Positions 51,701 to 59,023 of a stretch of DNA of 64,000 bases are shown in pieces. Under the pieces are notes generated by a model, which had not been told where the DNA came from, made no database searches, and saw only the letters and a program-made list of their open reading frames with translations. The stretch's first letter is position 1. Each line of letters begins with the position of its first letter. A program made the position numbers and the translations under genes. Source of the DNA: Verrucomicrobiota bacterium (GTDB taxonomy: Bacteria; Verrucomicrobiota; Verrucomicrobiia; Opitutales; Opitutaceae); assembly GCA_023416735.1 (NCBI GenBank), contig JAEZGX010000026.1, positions 62,001 to 126,000 of the forward strand, given 5' to 3'.

Positions 51701-52284
51701 GACGCGAGTTCCGACGCCTTGTGCACAACACGCATCCCGCGACCGCCGCCGCCAAACGCCGCCTTGATGATCAACGGAAATCCGATCGCCTTCGCCGTTT
51801 TCAGCGCTTCCTCGCGATCCACGATCGGCTCCTCCGTGCCCGGCAACACCGGCACATTGATCCGTTTCGCCAGCGCCCGCGCCGCCGTCTTGTCCCCCAT
51901 CATCTCGAGCAACTCCGGCCGCGGCCCGACGAAAATCAGCCCCGCCTTTTCGCACGCGCGCGCGAAGTCCGCGTTCTCCGAAAGGAAACCATAGCCCGGG
52001 TGAATCGCATCGACGCCTCTCTCCTTCGCCACCGCGACGATGCTCTCGATGTCGAGATACGCCGCCACGGGTCCCTTGCCCTGCCCAACCTGATACGCCT
52101 CGTCCGCCTTGTAGCGGTGAATGCTCAACCGATCCTCATGCGCGAAGATCGCCACCGTCCTTAATCCCAGCTCAGTGCCCGCGCGAAAAATACGCACGGC
52201 AATCTCAGAGCGGTTGGCCGCCATGAGCTTCTTGATCGGACGAATTGCAGGAGAAGAGGAAAGGGAGGAATCAGCAGGGCACAT
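48739..52284 (-). CDS. pyc: Pyruvate carboxylase
   Basis: 1181 residues, full-length single-chain enzyme. The biotin carboxylase domain (~15-470) shows AANRSEIAVRIFRA, the ATP-grasp loop KAAFGGGGRGMRVV, FIEMNPRIQVEHTVTE and RNGYAIQCRI. The carboxyltransferase domain (~560-860) shows DTTFRDAHQSLMATRVR, FRIFDSLNY, FHTHDTSGVAAAS and a metal-binding His pair. The C-terminal biotinyl domain has MMEAMKMQ with Lys1144 as the biotin site. It makes oxaloacetate from pyruvate, bicarbonate and ATP. The ATG at 52284 starts the protein four residues before the conserved leader; an open frame upstream to 52524 has no similarity. Divergent from the HAF-repeat gene. Confidence 0.97.
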   Translation of the reverse strand: MCPADSSLSSSPAIRPIKKLMAANRSEIAVRIFRAGTELGLRTVAIFAHEDRLSIHRYKADEAYQVGQGKGPVAAYLDIESIVAVAKERGVDAIHPGYGFLSENADFARACEKAGLIFVGPRPELLEMMGDKTAARALAKRINVPVLPGTEEPIVDREEALKTAKAIGFPLIIKAAFGGGGRGMRVVHKASELASLLDEAQGEAGRAFGNPAVFLEKYIPRAKHIEVQILGDKHGNVIHLHERDCSVQRRHQKVVEVAPSYGLPENVVKELCEAAARMAREIRYDNAGTIEFLYDLDRHEWFFIEMNPRIQVEHTVTEVITGLDLVRSQVLIAQGHSLHSPEVGMPPQEQIPRNGYAIQCRITTEDPENKFIPDYGRLLAYRSPGGFGVRLDGGMGFAGAVITPFYDSLLVKCIASGHSYDMAINRSRRILTEFRIRGVKTNIPFLENVIAHPTFRSGEATTTLIDTTPELFKFKPRRDRATKLLNYIGSVTVNGNPHAKGYRPEKPLLLPVVPDGLRGEPPRGTRQMLLELGPKKFAEWTLKQKRLLVTDTTFRDAHQSLMATRVRSYDMLAVAGAVAHHASDLFSLEMWGGATFDTAMRFLSEDPWERLRQLRARVPNICFQMLFRGANAVGYTNYPDEVVAGFVKHAAASGMDIFRIFDSLNYLPNLRVGMEAVQDTHAVCEAAICYTGDILDEKRDKFSLQYYVKLAKELERMGAHFLAIKDMAGLCRPAAAHKLVKTLREEIGLPIHFHTHDTSGVAAASILRASDAGVNVVDLAIASMSGSTAQPNLNSVVASLQHTPRDTKLNLDRLNEFSDYWEQVREFYRPFDTAPKTGSAEVYLHEMPGGQYTNLKEQAAAMGVSHRWPEIARTYAEVNQLFGDIVKVTPSSKVVGDMALFLFSKGIRPADVVNLEPGTTPFPESVIDMMMGGLGWPEGGWPEPVWRAVLGEARFKEAKAKYVAATKPRAKSLESRAGKKVATGAQLEAFRKELAEKLKHEPTEDELYSHLMYPAVFADFAKHQREYGDVSVLPTPTFFYGLRPGEEISVEIEEGKVLIIRLVSIGAPDKDGRRTLSYELNGIARDSFIVDKNVAPKTKARVKADLADPLQVAAPIPGLIVVMNASVGAKVAKGDKLFMMEAMKMQTTVYAQADGVIAEVNAATGDTVEAKDLIVKLRAAC

Positions 52285-52449
52285 GTGAATCGAACGGTTC
52301 GGGGGAACCGAAATGCGGGTTCTAGAAGCCGCCGCAGCCAACGCAACGGAAGAGTCATCCGACCGGCACAAATGACGAAAGTCGCGGAGCGATAACGAAA
52401 ATCGTGTCGCCACGAATTGGCCACCCGCCATCTTTGCAAACGTTCTGCC

Positions 52450-53601
52450 ATGCACTCCCGCTACCCCACCCCAAGGAGCGCAGCGCTGCTGCTCGCGTTC
52501 ATTTCGTCCGCCATGGCCGCTCAACCCCGCTACGACGTCGTGAATCTACGCCCGCTCGGTTTTCGGAACGCCTACGCGCTGAACAACCATGGCCACGTCG
52601 CCGGAGAATCCTCGAACGGCCTCATTCTTTGGAACAGAGAAACCGTTTCCCAACTACCGACCCCCATCCAAGGCCCAGTCATCACCGACTTCAACGACGC
52701 CGGCGACCTCGTCGGCTACTACTCGAATCCCGCCTTCGAGGGTAATCGCGGCTTCGCCATCATCGACGGCAATCTCAAAGAGATCGAGCAGTCCAGTGTC
52801 GCCACCGGTATCAACAACACCGGGCAAATCTCTCTCATCTCCGGCACCCCGTCTCGCGCGCTCATCAATCAGGCAGGCACACGAACCGATATCGGTTCGC
52901 TCGGTGGCCCCATGACAGGCATCACGGCGCTCAACACCGCCGGTTGGGCCGTGGGCTCGTCCTCCACCACCCTCGTCGCAGATCCCCGGCACGCCTTCCT
53001 CTTTCGCAACGGCACCCTGACCGATCTCGGCACACTCGGCGGCGATCAGAGCGGAGCCACCGACATTAACGACGCCGGCAACATCGTCGGCAGTGCCCGC
53101 GCCGACGTCGGCGGTAAATCCCGCGCTACGCTCTACACGGGCGGGAAAGTGCTGCAGATCGGCTCCCACCGCGCGGAAGGAGACTACGGAGCCCGCAGGA
53201 TCAACAATTACAACGTCGTCTTGGGACACTTCGCCACCGGCCCCAGCCTCTGGTCCGGCGGCATCGTTAAACCCCTCGCCAAACTCGTGGACCTCGCCGG
53301 CTTGGGATTGAACGTCGTCGAGCTGATCGACTTCAACGACCGCGGCGAAATCCTCGTCCGCGCCTGGGAAGGCTGGTGGGTCCAGGAACGCGATGTCTTC
53401 CTCCTCACCCCTCGCCTGCTCCCTTCCGCCCGACTCACCGCCATAGCCGCTCGCTCCATCGCCGGCACCAACGATCAGACCTCTATCTCCGGCTTCGTCC
53501 TCGCCGGCGGCAGCACCGAGGGGGCTCCATCCTCGTCCGCACCGTCGGTCCCGGACTCGCTTCCCTCGGCGTCTCCAACGCCGCCATCGATCCCGCCCTA
53601 A
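52450..53601 (+). CDS. HAF-repeat exported protein, N-terminal part (frameshifted)
   Basis: A signal peptide (~1-24, ending SSAMAAQ) is followed by four to five ~40-residue HAF-type units. The best is LTDLGTLGGDQSGATDINDAGNIVG; others include RTDIGSLGGPMTGITALNTAG and VITDFNDAGDLVG. HAF repeats form beta-propeller-like surface domains. After residue ~357 (GFVLAGGSTEG) this frame turns into Pro/Ser-rich sequence and stops at 53601. The expected continuation, GSILVRTVGPGL, is in the -1 frame. The junction is a run of five G (53520-53524); six would restore one long frame. I chose the ATG at 52450 (33 bases after a TTG). Confidence 0.75.
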   Translation: MHSRYPTPRSAALLLAFISSAMAAQPRYDVVNLRPLGFRNAYALNNHGHVAGESSNGLILWNRETVSQLPTPIQGPVITDFNDAGDLVGYYSNPAFEGNRGFAIIDGNLKEIEQSSVATGINNTGQISLISGTPSRALINQAGTRTDIGSLGGPMTGITALNTAGWAVGSSSTTLVADPRHAFLFRNGTLTDLGTLGGDQSGATDINDAGNIVGSARADVGGKSRATLYTGGKVLQIGSHRAEGDYGARRINNYNVVLGHFATGPSLWSGGIVKPLAKLVDLAGLGLNVVELIDFNDRGEILVRAWEGWWVQERDVFLLTPRLLPSARLTAIAARSIAGTNDQTSISGFVLAGGSTEGAPSSSAPSVPDSLPSASPTPPSIPP

Positions 53602-54494
53602 AGATCTTCAATTCGACCAATACCAGCATCGCCACGAACGACGACTGGTCCGCCACCTCGCTCGCCACCACCGCCGCCCGCCTCGGCGCCCAACCCCTCG
53701 CCGCCGGCAGCAAAGACGCCGCCCTCCTCGCCGATCTTCCGCCCGGTGCCTACACCGCCCACGCCTCCAACCCCGCCGATCCTTCACGCATCGTCCTCAC
53801 CGAAATCTACGACGCCGGCGACGAAAACGCTGCCCGTCTCACCGCCGCCTCCATCCGCCTCCAAATCGGCACTGGCGAATCCATCGGCATCGTCGGCTTC
53901 GCTCTCGCCGGCGACGCTCCCGCCAAAGTCCTCCTCCGCGCCCTCGGCCCCGCGCTCGCTGGACGCGGCGTAAGCAACAGCCTCGCCGACCCCCAACTCT
54001 GGCTCTATCGCGGCTCCACTCCGGTCATGGGCAACGACGACTGGGGCTCCGCCGCCACCACGCCCCTTCTCGCCACCACCACCACCCAAGTCGGCCTCCC
54101 CGCACTCGCCGACACCAGCAAAGACGCCGCCCTCCTCCTCCAGCTCGAGCCCGGCGCCTACAGCGTCCACGTCTCCGATACCAACAACACCACCGGCGTC
54201 GCCCTCGTCGAAGTGTATCTGGTTCCTCAATACGGCACTTCAGCCGCCCCCTTCCTGGCCCGCTCCCCTTCACATTCCGGCGACCCTCGCGCGAGATCCC
54301 GACACACCTGCGGCCGCCACTCATACACCGCGCAAAAGAAATCCCGCGCGCCCGTCGCCGGATCCACGCGCACCTCCAGCGCCGCGCAATGCCCTTCGCG
54401 CATCCGCATGAACGCGCGATTCCCAATAAACTGCGCCACCGTCTCCGCGCGCTCACTCAACCGCGCCCAATCCTCCCCCGTCACGCGCACATAG
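53518..54494 (+). pseudogene. C-terminal part of the HAF-repeat protein, in the -1 frame
   Basis: This frame carries the C-terminal half of the gene at 52450. It holds two tandem copies of a ~110-residue domain: GSILVRTVGPGLASLGVSN with DDW and KDAALLADLPPGAYTAH, then KVLLRALGPALAGRGVSN with NDDW and KDAALLLQLEPGAYSVHVSD. Both end in a VEVY-type strand (LTEIYDAG, LVEVYLVP). Such pairs end many secreted proteins of this lineage (from memory). The domain is complete near 54225, but the frame continues antisense over the YkgJ-like gene to 54494. No start codon of its own is convincing, so it needs ribosomal slippage or is debris of a frameshift. Confidence 0.65.
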
Positions 54495-54553
54495 GTTTCC
54501 ATCTCCGAGAAACAACACACGCCACACCGCCGACAATCCGCCGGAGCATTCAT
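54227..54553 (-). CDS. YkgJ-type cysteine-cluster protein
   Basis: 108 residues from the ATG at 54553. It has the zinc/iron-chelating pattern of the YkgJ/UPF0153 family: CRRCGVCCFSEMETYVRVT near the N-terminus, then HCAALEV, FCAVYEWRPQVCRDLARGSPEC. Cysteines pair as CxxCxxCC plus a later C-x9-10-C-x7-C arrangement. Members probably bind a metal or Fe-S cluster; their role is unknown. The 3' end overlaps the extended frame of the HAF-protein C-terminus on the other strand. A GC-rich hairpin lies upstream of the start. Confidence 0.83.
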   Translation of the reverse strand: MNAPADCRRCGVCCFSEMETYVRVTGEDWARLSERAETVAQFIGNRAFMRMREGHCAALEVRVDPATGARDFFCAVYEWRPQVCRDLARGSPECEGERARKGAAEVPY

Positions 54554-54566
54554 GCAGTGATGGAGG

Positions 54567-54582
54567 AGGGGCGTTGCGCCCT
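54567..54582. repeat. Extragenic hairpin AGGGGCGTTGCGCCCT
   Basis: AGGG(G)CG pairs with CGCCCT around a TTG loop with one bulged G. It lies in the divergent spacer between the YkgJ-like gene and the DUF4202 gene. It is similar in style to other GC-rich palindromes in this window; no T-run. Confidence 0.35.
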
Positions 54583-54725
54583 GACTCACGCGGCATTCGC
54601 AGACTCGCCGCCCGTCAAGGCGCAAACCCTCTCCCATATTGCGCATCCCGACGCCACCTCTTTCCGCGCGAAACATTGCACTGCGCCCTTCGCCCCCTTT
54701 GCGTGAGGCACTTACTCCACTCTCC

Positions 54726-55304
54726 ATGGACGCCTACGCGCATGCCCGCACGCTTATCGATCAAGCCCACGCTGCCGACCCGAACCGCACGCCCGACGGC
54801 CGCCCCGCCGAGCTCGTTTACGCCGATCGCATGGAAGCGTGGGTCTCCCGCGTCGCCGCCGACCCCACCCCGCTCCTCCGCCTCGCCGCGCGCTGCCAAC
54901 ACCTCGAGCGCTGGTCCGTCCCTCGCGCCACGTTCCCCGAGGGCAAGGTCGGCTATCTCACCTGGCGAAAATCCCTCTACACGAAACAAGCCGAACGCGC
55001 CCGCGCCCTCCTGCTCCAAGCCGGCGTCGCTGAAGCGGAAGCCGCCGAGGTCGCCACGTGGGTTTCAAAAAGCGGCCTGAAAACCAATCCCCGCACCCAA
55101 GCCCTCGAAGACGCCGCCTGCCTCGTTTTTCTCGAAAACGAAATCACCGCCTTCGCCGCGCAACACGCCGACTACCCGCGGGAAAAATTCGTCGATATCA
55201 TCCGCAAAACGTGGCGCAAGATGTCCCCGCGCGCCCAAGACCTCGCCCGCTCGCTCGACCTCCGCCCCGACATCGCCGCTCTCGTCCACGACGCCACCGC
55301 GTAG
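54726..55304 (+). CDS. DUF4202-family protein
   Basis: 192 residues with no signal or TM. It carries the DUF4202 signature: ELVYADRMEAWV, LRLAARCQHLERW with the conserved His, PRATFPEGKVGYLTWRKSLY, then EDAACLVFLENEI and a C-terminal KTWRKMSPRAQ. The conserved His/Arg/Glu pattern is compatible with an HD-like or metal-binding helical fold, but no activity is established. The ATG at 54726 follows CACTCCACTCTCC; an open frame to 54639 lacks similarity. Standing alone, convergent with the transporter gene and separated from it by a hairpin. Confidence 0.87.
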   Translation: MDAYAHARTLIDQAHAADPNRTPDGRPAELVYADRMEAWVSRVAADPTPLLRLAARCQHLERWSVPRATFPEGKVGYLTWRKSLYTKQAERARALLLQAGVAEAEAAEVATWVSKSGLKTNPRTQALEDAACLVFLENEITAFAAQHADYPREKFVDIIRKTWRKMSPRAQDLARSLDLRPDIAALVHDATA

Positions 55305-55307
55305 CCC

Positions 55308-55324
55308 GCCTGCTTGCAGCAGGC
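55308..55324. repeat. Hairpin GCCTGCT-TGC-AGCAGGC between convergent genes
   Basis: Perfect 7-bp stem with a three-base loop, filling most of the 24-base spacer between the DUF4202 and transporter stops. It probably stops or stabilises transcripts from both sides, though no T-run follows. It may also be one of a dispersed palindrome family. Confidence 0.5.
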
Positions 55325-55328
55325 GCTC

Positions 55329-57008
55329 TCACCCCACCGCGGCTCGATACAGCAAAAACACCAGCAGCTGCGCCGAAAACACCCGCAGCAGCATCACCAG
55401 CGGATACACGGTCGCATACGCCACCGCCGGCACATCGCTCGAGGTCGTCTGCTGCGCAAACGCCAGCGCCGGCGGATCCGTCATGCTCCCCGCCAGCAGC
55501 CCGCACAGCTCGGCATAATTCAGTTTCTTCCAGAGCCGTGCGATAAACCCGATCAACAGCATCGGCACCGCCGTGATCGCCGCCCCAAACAAAAACCACC
55601 GCAACCCGTCGCCGCTCATCAACACTTCCACAAACCGCTCGCCCGACTTCAACCCCACCGCCGCCAGAAACAACGTGATCCCTACTTCGCGCAGCATGTG
55701 ATTCGCATTCGTCGGCATGTGCCACACGAGCGGCCCCGTGTTCGCCGCGCGCGACAACAGGATCGCCACGATCAACGGCCCTCCCGCCAACCCCAGTTTC
55801 ACCGCCGCCGGCAGCCCGGGGATCGCCAGCGGAATGCTCCCGACGAGCACACCCAGCGCGATGCCGAAGAAAAACGGAATCGGCTGCGGCGAATTCAGCG
55901 CCTTGTTCGAATTCCCCACCACATTCGCCACCGCATCGATCTGCCGCTCCTCGCCGACTACCATCAGCACGTCGCCAAACTGCAGCCGAAACGCCGGCGT
56001 AGCCGAAAACTCGATACCATTCCGCGTCACGCGCGTGACCACCACGTCGTGCTCCGCAAACACCGTCAGCTCCCCAATCTCTTTTCCAAACACATTGCGA
56101 TGCGTCACGATCAGCCGCCGGTTCGTCACCGGCCCCGGCAACGCTTTTAAATCCACCCCGGCGTCCGCACCCACCACGATCCGCAATTCCTCCAATCCCT
56201 GCTCCGGCCCCACCGCATGCAGGATGTCGCCCAACAACAAGGTCGTCTCCGGTCGCGCCACCGACACCAATCCGCCGCGCGACAAACGCGACACCACCAC
56301 GCCCGATCCCGCCAAGCCCGGCACTTTTCCCAGCGCTCGTCCGACGAGGTTCGCATTCCGCACTTCAAAATTCCGCGTCGCCGGTTTCGGCGCCGCCGAC
56401 GCCTGCGAGCTCTCCGCCGCGGCCACTTCCGCCGCCACATCCACGCGAAACACCCGCCGCACCAGCAGCATCGTCAAAATAATCCCGATGATCCCAAACG
56501 GATACGCCACCGCATAAGCCAACCCTTGTATCACCGCCGCGGACTCAGGCGCCTGCATCTGCGCCAGCGCCTCGTGCGCCGCCGCCAGGCTCGGTGTGTT
56601 CGTCGTCGCGCCCGACAACAAGCCCACTCCCGCCGGCAACGGCACGTAACCCATCCCAATCCACAGCGCCGCAATCGCCGCCCCCAGCACCACCACCGAC
56701 GCCGCCAGTCCGTTCAACAGCAGCCCGCGCGATCGCAACGCACCGAAAAAACCCGGCCCGATCTGCAGGCCCAGCGTGTAAACGAAAAGAATCAGCCCAA
56801 ACTCGCGCACGAATTCCAGCACGTGCCCATCGATCGAAAATTTCAGATAGCCGAAGAAGAGCCCCGCAAACAACACACCCGCCACGCCCAGGCTCACGCC
56901 AAAGAGCCGAATCTTGCCCAACGCCGTGCCCAGCGCGCCGGTCAATCCCAGCAAGATGACAGTGCGCGCGACGGATTCGCCGGTGAAAAGTTCAGTGAGC
57001 CAGTCCAT
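55329..57008 (-). CDS. AspT/YidE-family transporter with two RCK_C domains
   Basis: 559 residues. Two blocks of hydrophobic helices (~1-165 and ~385-555) each belong to the Asp-Al_Ex duplication (GLILFVYTLGLQIGPGFF, LLSGATTNTPSLAAA; then GITLFLAAVGLKSGERF and LAGSMTDPPALAFA). Between them lie two TrkA-C/RCK_C regulatory domains (~205-375: LRGLVS-like and EIGELTVFAEHDVVVTRVTRNG, QFGDVLMVVGEE). The family includes aspartate:alanine exchangers and uncharacterised YidE/YbjL proteins. The substrate is probably a small amino or carboxylic acid anion. Monocistronic on minus; the start at 57008 directly precedes hydrophobic sequence. Confidence 0.9.
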   Translation of the reverse strand: MDWLTELFTGESVARTVILLGLTGALGTALGKIRLFGVSLGVAGVLFAGLFFGYLKFSIDGHVLEFVREFGLILFVYTLGLQIGPGFFGALRSRGLLLNGLAASVVVLGAAIAALWIGMGYVPLPAGVGLLSGATTNTPSLAAAHEALAQMQAPESAAVIQGLAYAVAYPFGIIGIILTMLLVRRVFRVDVAAEVAAAESSQASAAPKPATRNFEVRNANLVGRALGKVPGLAGSGVVVSRLSRGGLVSVARPETTLLLGDILHAVGPEQGLEELRIVVGADAGVDLKALPGPVTNRRLIVTHRNVFGKEIGELTVFAEHDVVVTRVTRNGIEFSATPAFRLQFGDVLMVVGEERQIDAVANVVGNSNKALNSPQPIPFFFGIALGVLVGSIPLAIPGLPAAVKLGLAGGPLIVAILLSRAANTGPLVWHMPTNANHMLREVGITLFLAAVGLKSGERFVEVLMSGDGLRWFLFGAAITAVPMLLIGFIARLWKKLNYAELCGLLAGSMTDPPALAFAQQTTSSDVPAVAYATVYPLVMLLRVFSAQLLVFLLYRAAVG

Positions 57009-57142
57009 TTAGGAAACGAGTAGTCTAGAAGATGGGCGAAACGCCGCGCCGCAAGTTTTGCTGTTCTCCAACCGTATTCCAGTCCTTCGCCTCCCCGCTT
57101 GGGTGGTTGCGCCACCCATCCGAGCGCTTCACGGTCGCGCCC

Positions 57143-57709
57143 ATGAGCACGGCCGCCTCTTCGGCTCCACTGTGTCCGCCGAGGGAATTTCACACCTCGC
57201 GCCTTTTCGCCCGGCCTCCGCGCGAGGACGACGCACCCGCCGTGTTCGCCACCTACGCCAGCGATCCCGAAGCCACGCGTTATCTCGCGTGGAAGCCCTA
57301 CACCGACCTCGCGCCACTCGCCTCGTTTCTGCGCGAGCGTGCCCGCGCCTGGGAAACCGGTCACGACATCCACTATCCTTACCTGCTCCACCGCCGCGAC
57401 ACCGGCGAGCTCATCGGTTCGATCGGCGTTTTCGTGGAACCGCCCAAAGCCATGTTCGGCTACGTGCTCGGACGCCCGCATTGGGGAAATGGATACGCCG
57501 CCGAGGCCCTGACGTTTCTCGTCGACTGGGCCATCGCTCAACCGCAACTTCGCCGCGCCTGGGCCTACTGCGCCGCCGAAAACACCGCCTCGATCCGCGT
57601 GATGGAAAAAGCCGGCCTTCAGCGCGAAGGCCTCCTCCGCCGCTGGCAGATTTTTCCCAACCTCGGCTCCGTCCCGCGCGATTGCGTCGTCTACGCCAGG
57701 GTCAAGTAA
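57143..57709 (+). CDS. GNAT-family N-acetyltransferase (RimJ/RimL-like)
   Basis: 188 residues from the ATG at 57143 (an ATG at 57032 adds an unlikely leader). RimJ/RimL-type features: TSRLFARPPREDDAPAVF, GELIGSIGVF, the acetyl-CoA loop in YVLGRPHWGNGYAAEALTF, and the C-terminal ENTASIRVMEKAGLQREG. Members acetylate N-termini of ribosomal proteins or small amines. It precedes the AmpG-like gene by 18 bases on the same strand and may be co-transcribed, but no functional link is evident. Confidence 0.9.
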   Translation: MSTAASSAPLCPPREFHTSRLFARPPREDDAPAVFATYASDPEATRYLAWKPYTDLAPLASFLRERARAWETGHDIHYPYLLHRRDTGELIGSIGVFVEPPKAMFGYVLGRPHWGNGYAAEALTFLVDWAIAQPQLRRAWAYCAAENTASIRVMEKAGLQREGLLRRWQIFPNLGSVPRDCVVYARVK

Positions 57710-57727
57710 CGTAACGCGAAAACCCAG

Positions 57728-59011
57728 ATGTCCCCCCGCACCGTCGAGTCGTCTCATCCCTGGCGCTGGATCCCCACGCTCTATTTCGCGCAAGGCATCC
57801 CCTACGTCGCCGCAATGACGCTGTCGGTGGTGCTCTACAAAAACCTCGCGATCTCCAACACCGACATCGCCCTCTACACGAGCTGGCTCTATCTGCCATG
57901 GGTCATCAAGCCGCTGTGGTCCCCGCTCGTTGAGCTCTATCGCACCAAGCGTTTCTGGATCGTCGGCCTCCAATTCGTCCTCGGCATTTCGCTCGCGCTC
58001 GTCGCCTTCGTCTTGCCCGGCCCCTTCTTCTTTCAAGCCACTCTCGCGATTTTCTGGCTCATCGCCTTCAGCTCCGCCACGCACGACATCGCCGCCGACG
58101 GTTTCTATCTGCTCGCGCTGCCCTCGCATCAACAAGCCGCCTTCGTCGGCGTGCGCAGCACGTTCTACCGTCTCGCCATGATCTCCGGCCAGGGCGGGCT
58201 CGTCTGGCTCGCTGGCGCGCTCCACGAAAAAACGGGCAACGTCATTCACGGCTGGATGTGGGTCTTCGGTCTCGCGTCCGCTTTCTTCCTCACCATCGCA
58301 GTCTATCACGCCTGGTCGCTCCCCCGGCCTTCCAACGATTCGACGTCGCCGGCGCCGGCGCACTTCACCGCCGGCTATTTCGCCGTCTTCGCCGCATTCT
58401 TCCGAAAAAAAGGCATCGTCGCCGGACTCGCCTTTCTCCTCCTCTACCGTTTCGCCGAAGCGCAATTGCTGAAGCTCGTCGTTCCGTTCCTCCTCGACGA
58501 ACGCCACACCGGCGGACTCGGGCTCAACACCCAACAGGTCGGCATTCTCTACGGCACAATCGGCGTCATCGCTCTCACCCTCGGCGGAATCCTGGGCGGA
58601 CTCGCCATCGCCCGTTTCGGTCTGCGCCAACTGCTCTGGCCGATGGCTGCCTTCATTTCCGTCCCGAATGTTGTATTCGTTTTCCTAGCACTCGGCCAGC
58701 CCGCGAGCGCCACGATCGTCGGCGCCGCGCTCGCCGCGGAACAGTTCGGCTACGGCTTCGGCTTCACCGCCTACATGCTCTACATGATGCTTCTCGCCGA
58801 GGGACCGCATCGCACCGCGCACTACGCGATCTGCACCGGCTTCATGGCCCTGGGCATGATGCTGCCCGGCATGGCCGCAGGCTGGATTCAGGAGCAGCTC
58901 GGCTACGCCAATTTCTTCATCTGGATCTGCCTCGCCACGATTCCGACTTTCCTCGCGACCGCCTTCATCCAAGTCGATCCCGCCTTCGGCCGAAAATCCT
59001 CCTCTTCGTAG
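57728..59011 (+). CDS. AmpG-like MFS permease (muropeptide transporter family)
   Basis: 427 residues with twelve hydrophobic segments. PAT/AmpG features: the start WRWIPTLYFAQGIPYVAAM, PWVIKPLWSPLVELYRTKR between TM2 and TM3, SATHDIAADGFYLLAL in TM4, and GIKGxx-like helix TM10-12 ending QEQLGYANFF. AmpG carries GlcNAc-anhydroMurNAc peptides into the cytoplasm for recycling. The convergent neighbour is an AmpD-type amidase, which strengthens that reading. A siderophore or other permease of the same superfamily is the alternative. Confidence 0.85.
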   Translation: MSPRTVESSHPWRWIPTLYFAQGIPYVAAMTLSVVLYKNLAISNTDIALYTSWLYLPWVIKPLWSPLVELYRTKRFWIVGLQFVLGISLALVAFVLPGPFFFQATLAIFWLIAFSSATHDIAADGFYLLALPSHQQAAFVGVRSTFYRLAMISGQGGLVWLAGALHEKTGNVIHGWMWVFGLASAFFLTIAVYHAWSLPRPSNDSTSPAPAHFTAGYFAVFAAFFRKKGIVAGLAFLLLYRFAEAQLLKLVVPFLLDERHTGGLGLNTQQVGILYGTIGVIALTLGGILGGLAIARFGLRQLLWPMAAFISVPNVVFVFLALGQPASATIVGAALAAEQFGYGFGFTAYMLYMMLLAEGPHRTAHYAICTGFMALGMMLPGMAAGWIQEQLGYANFFIWICLATIPTFLATAFIQVDPAFGRKSSSS

Positions 59012-59023
59012 CAGCGTCCCCCT

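Noticed and set aside
49687..51702. 671-codon plus-strand frame
   Set aside because: Antisense to pyruvate carboxylase, which has full family motifs; the frame is Arg/His-rich with no fold signal.
53376..53517. Start of the C-terminal HAF-protein frame at 53376
   Set aside because: The first ~47 residues of that frame are Arg/His/Pro-rich and overlap a better frame; protein-like sequence begins only after the G run at 53520.
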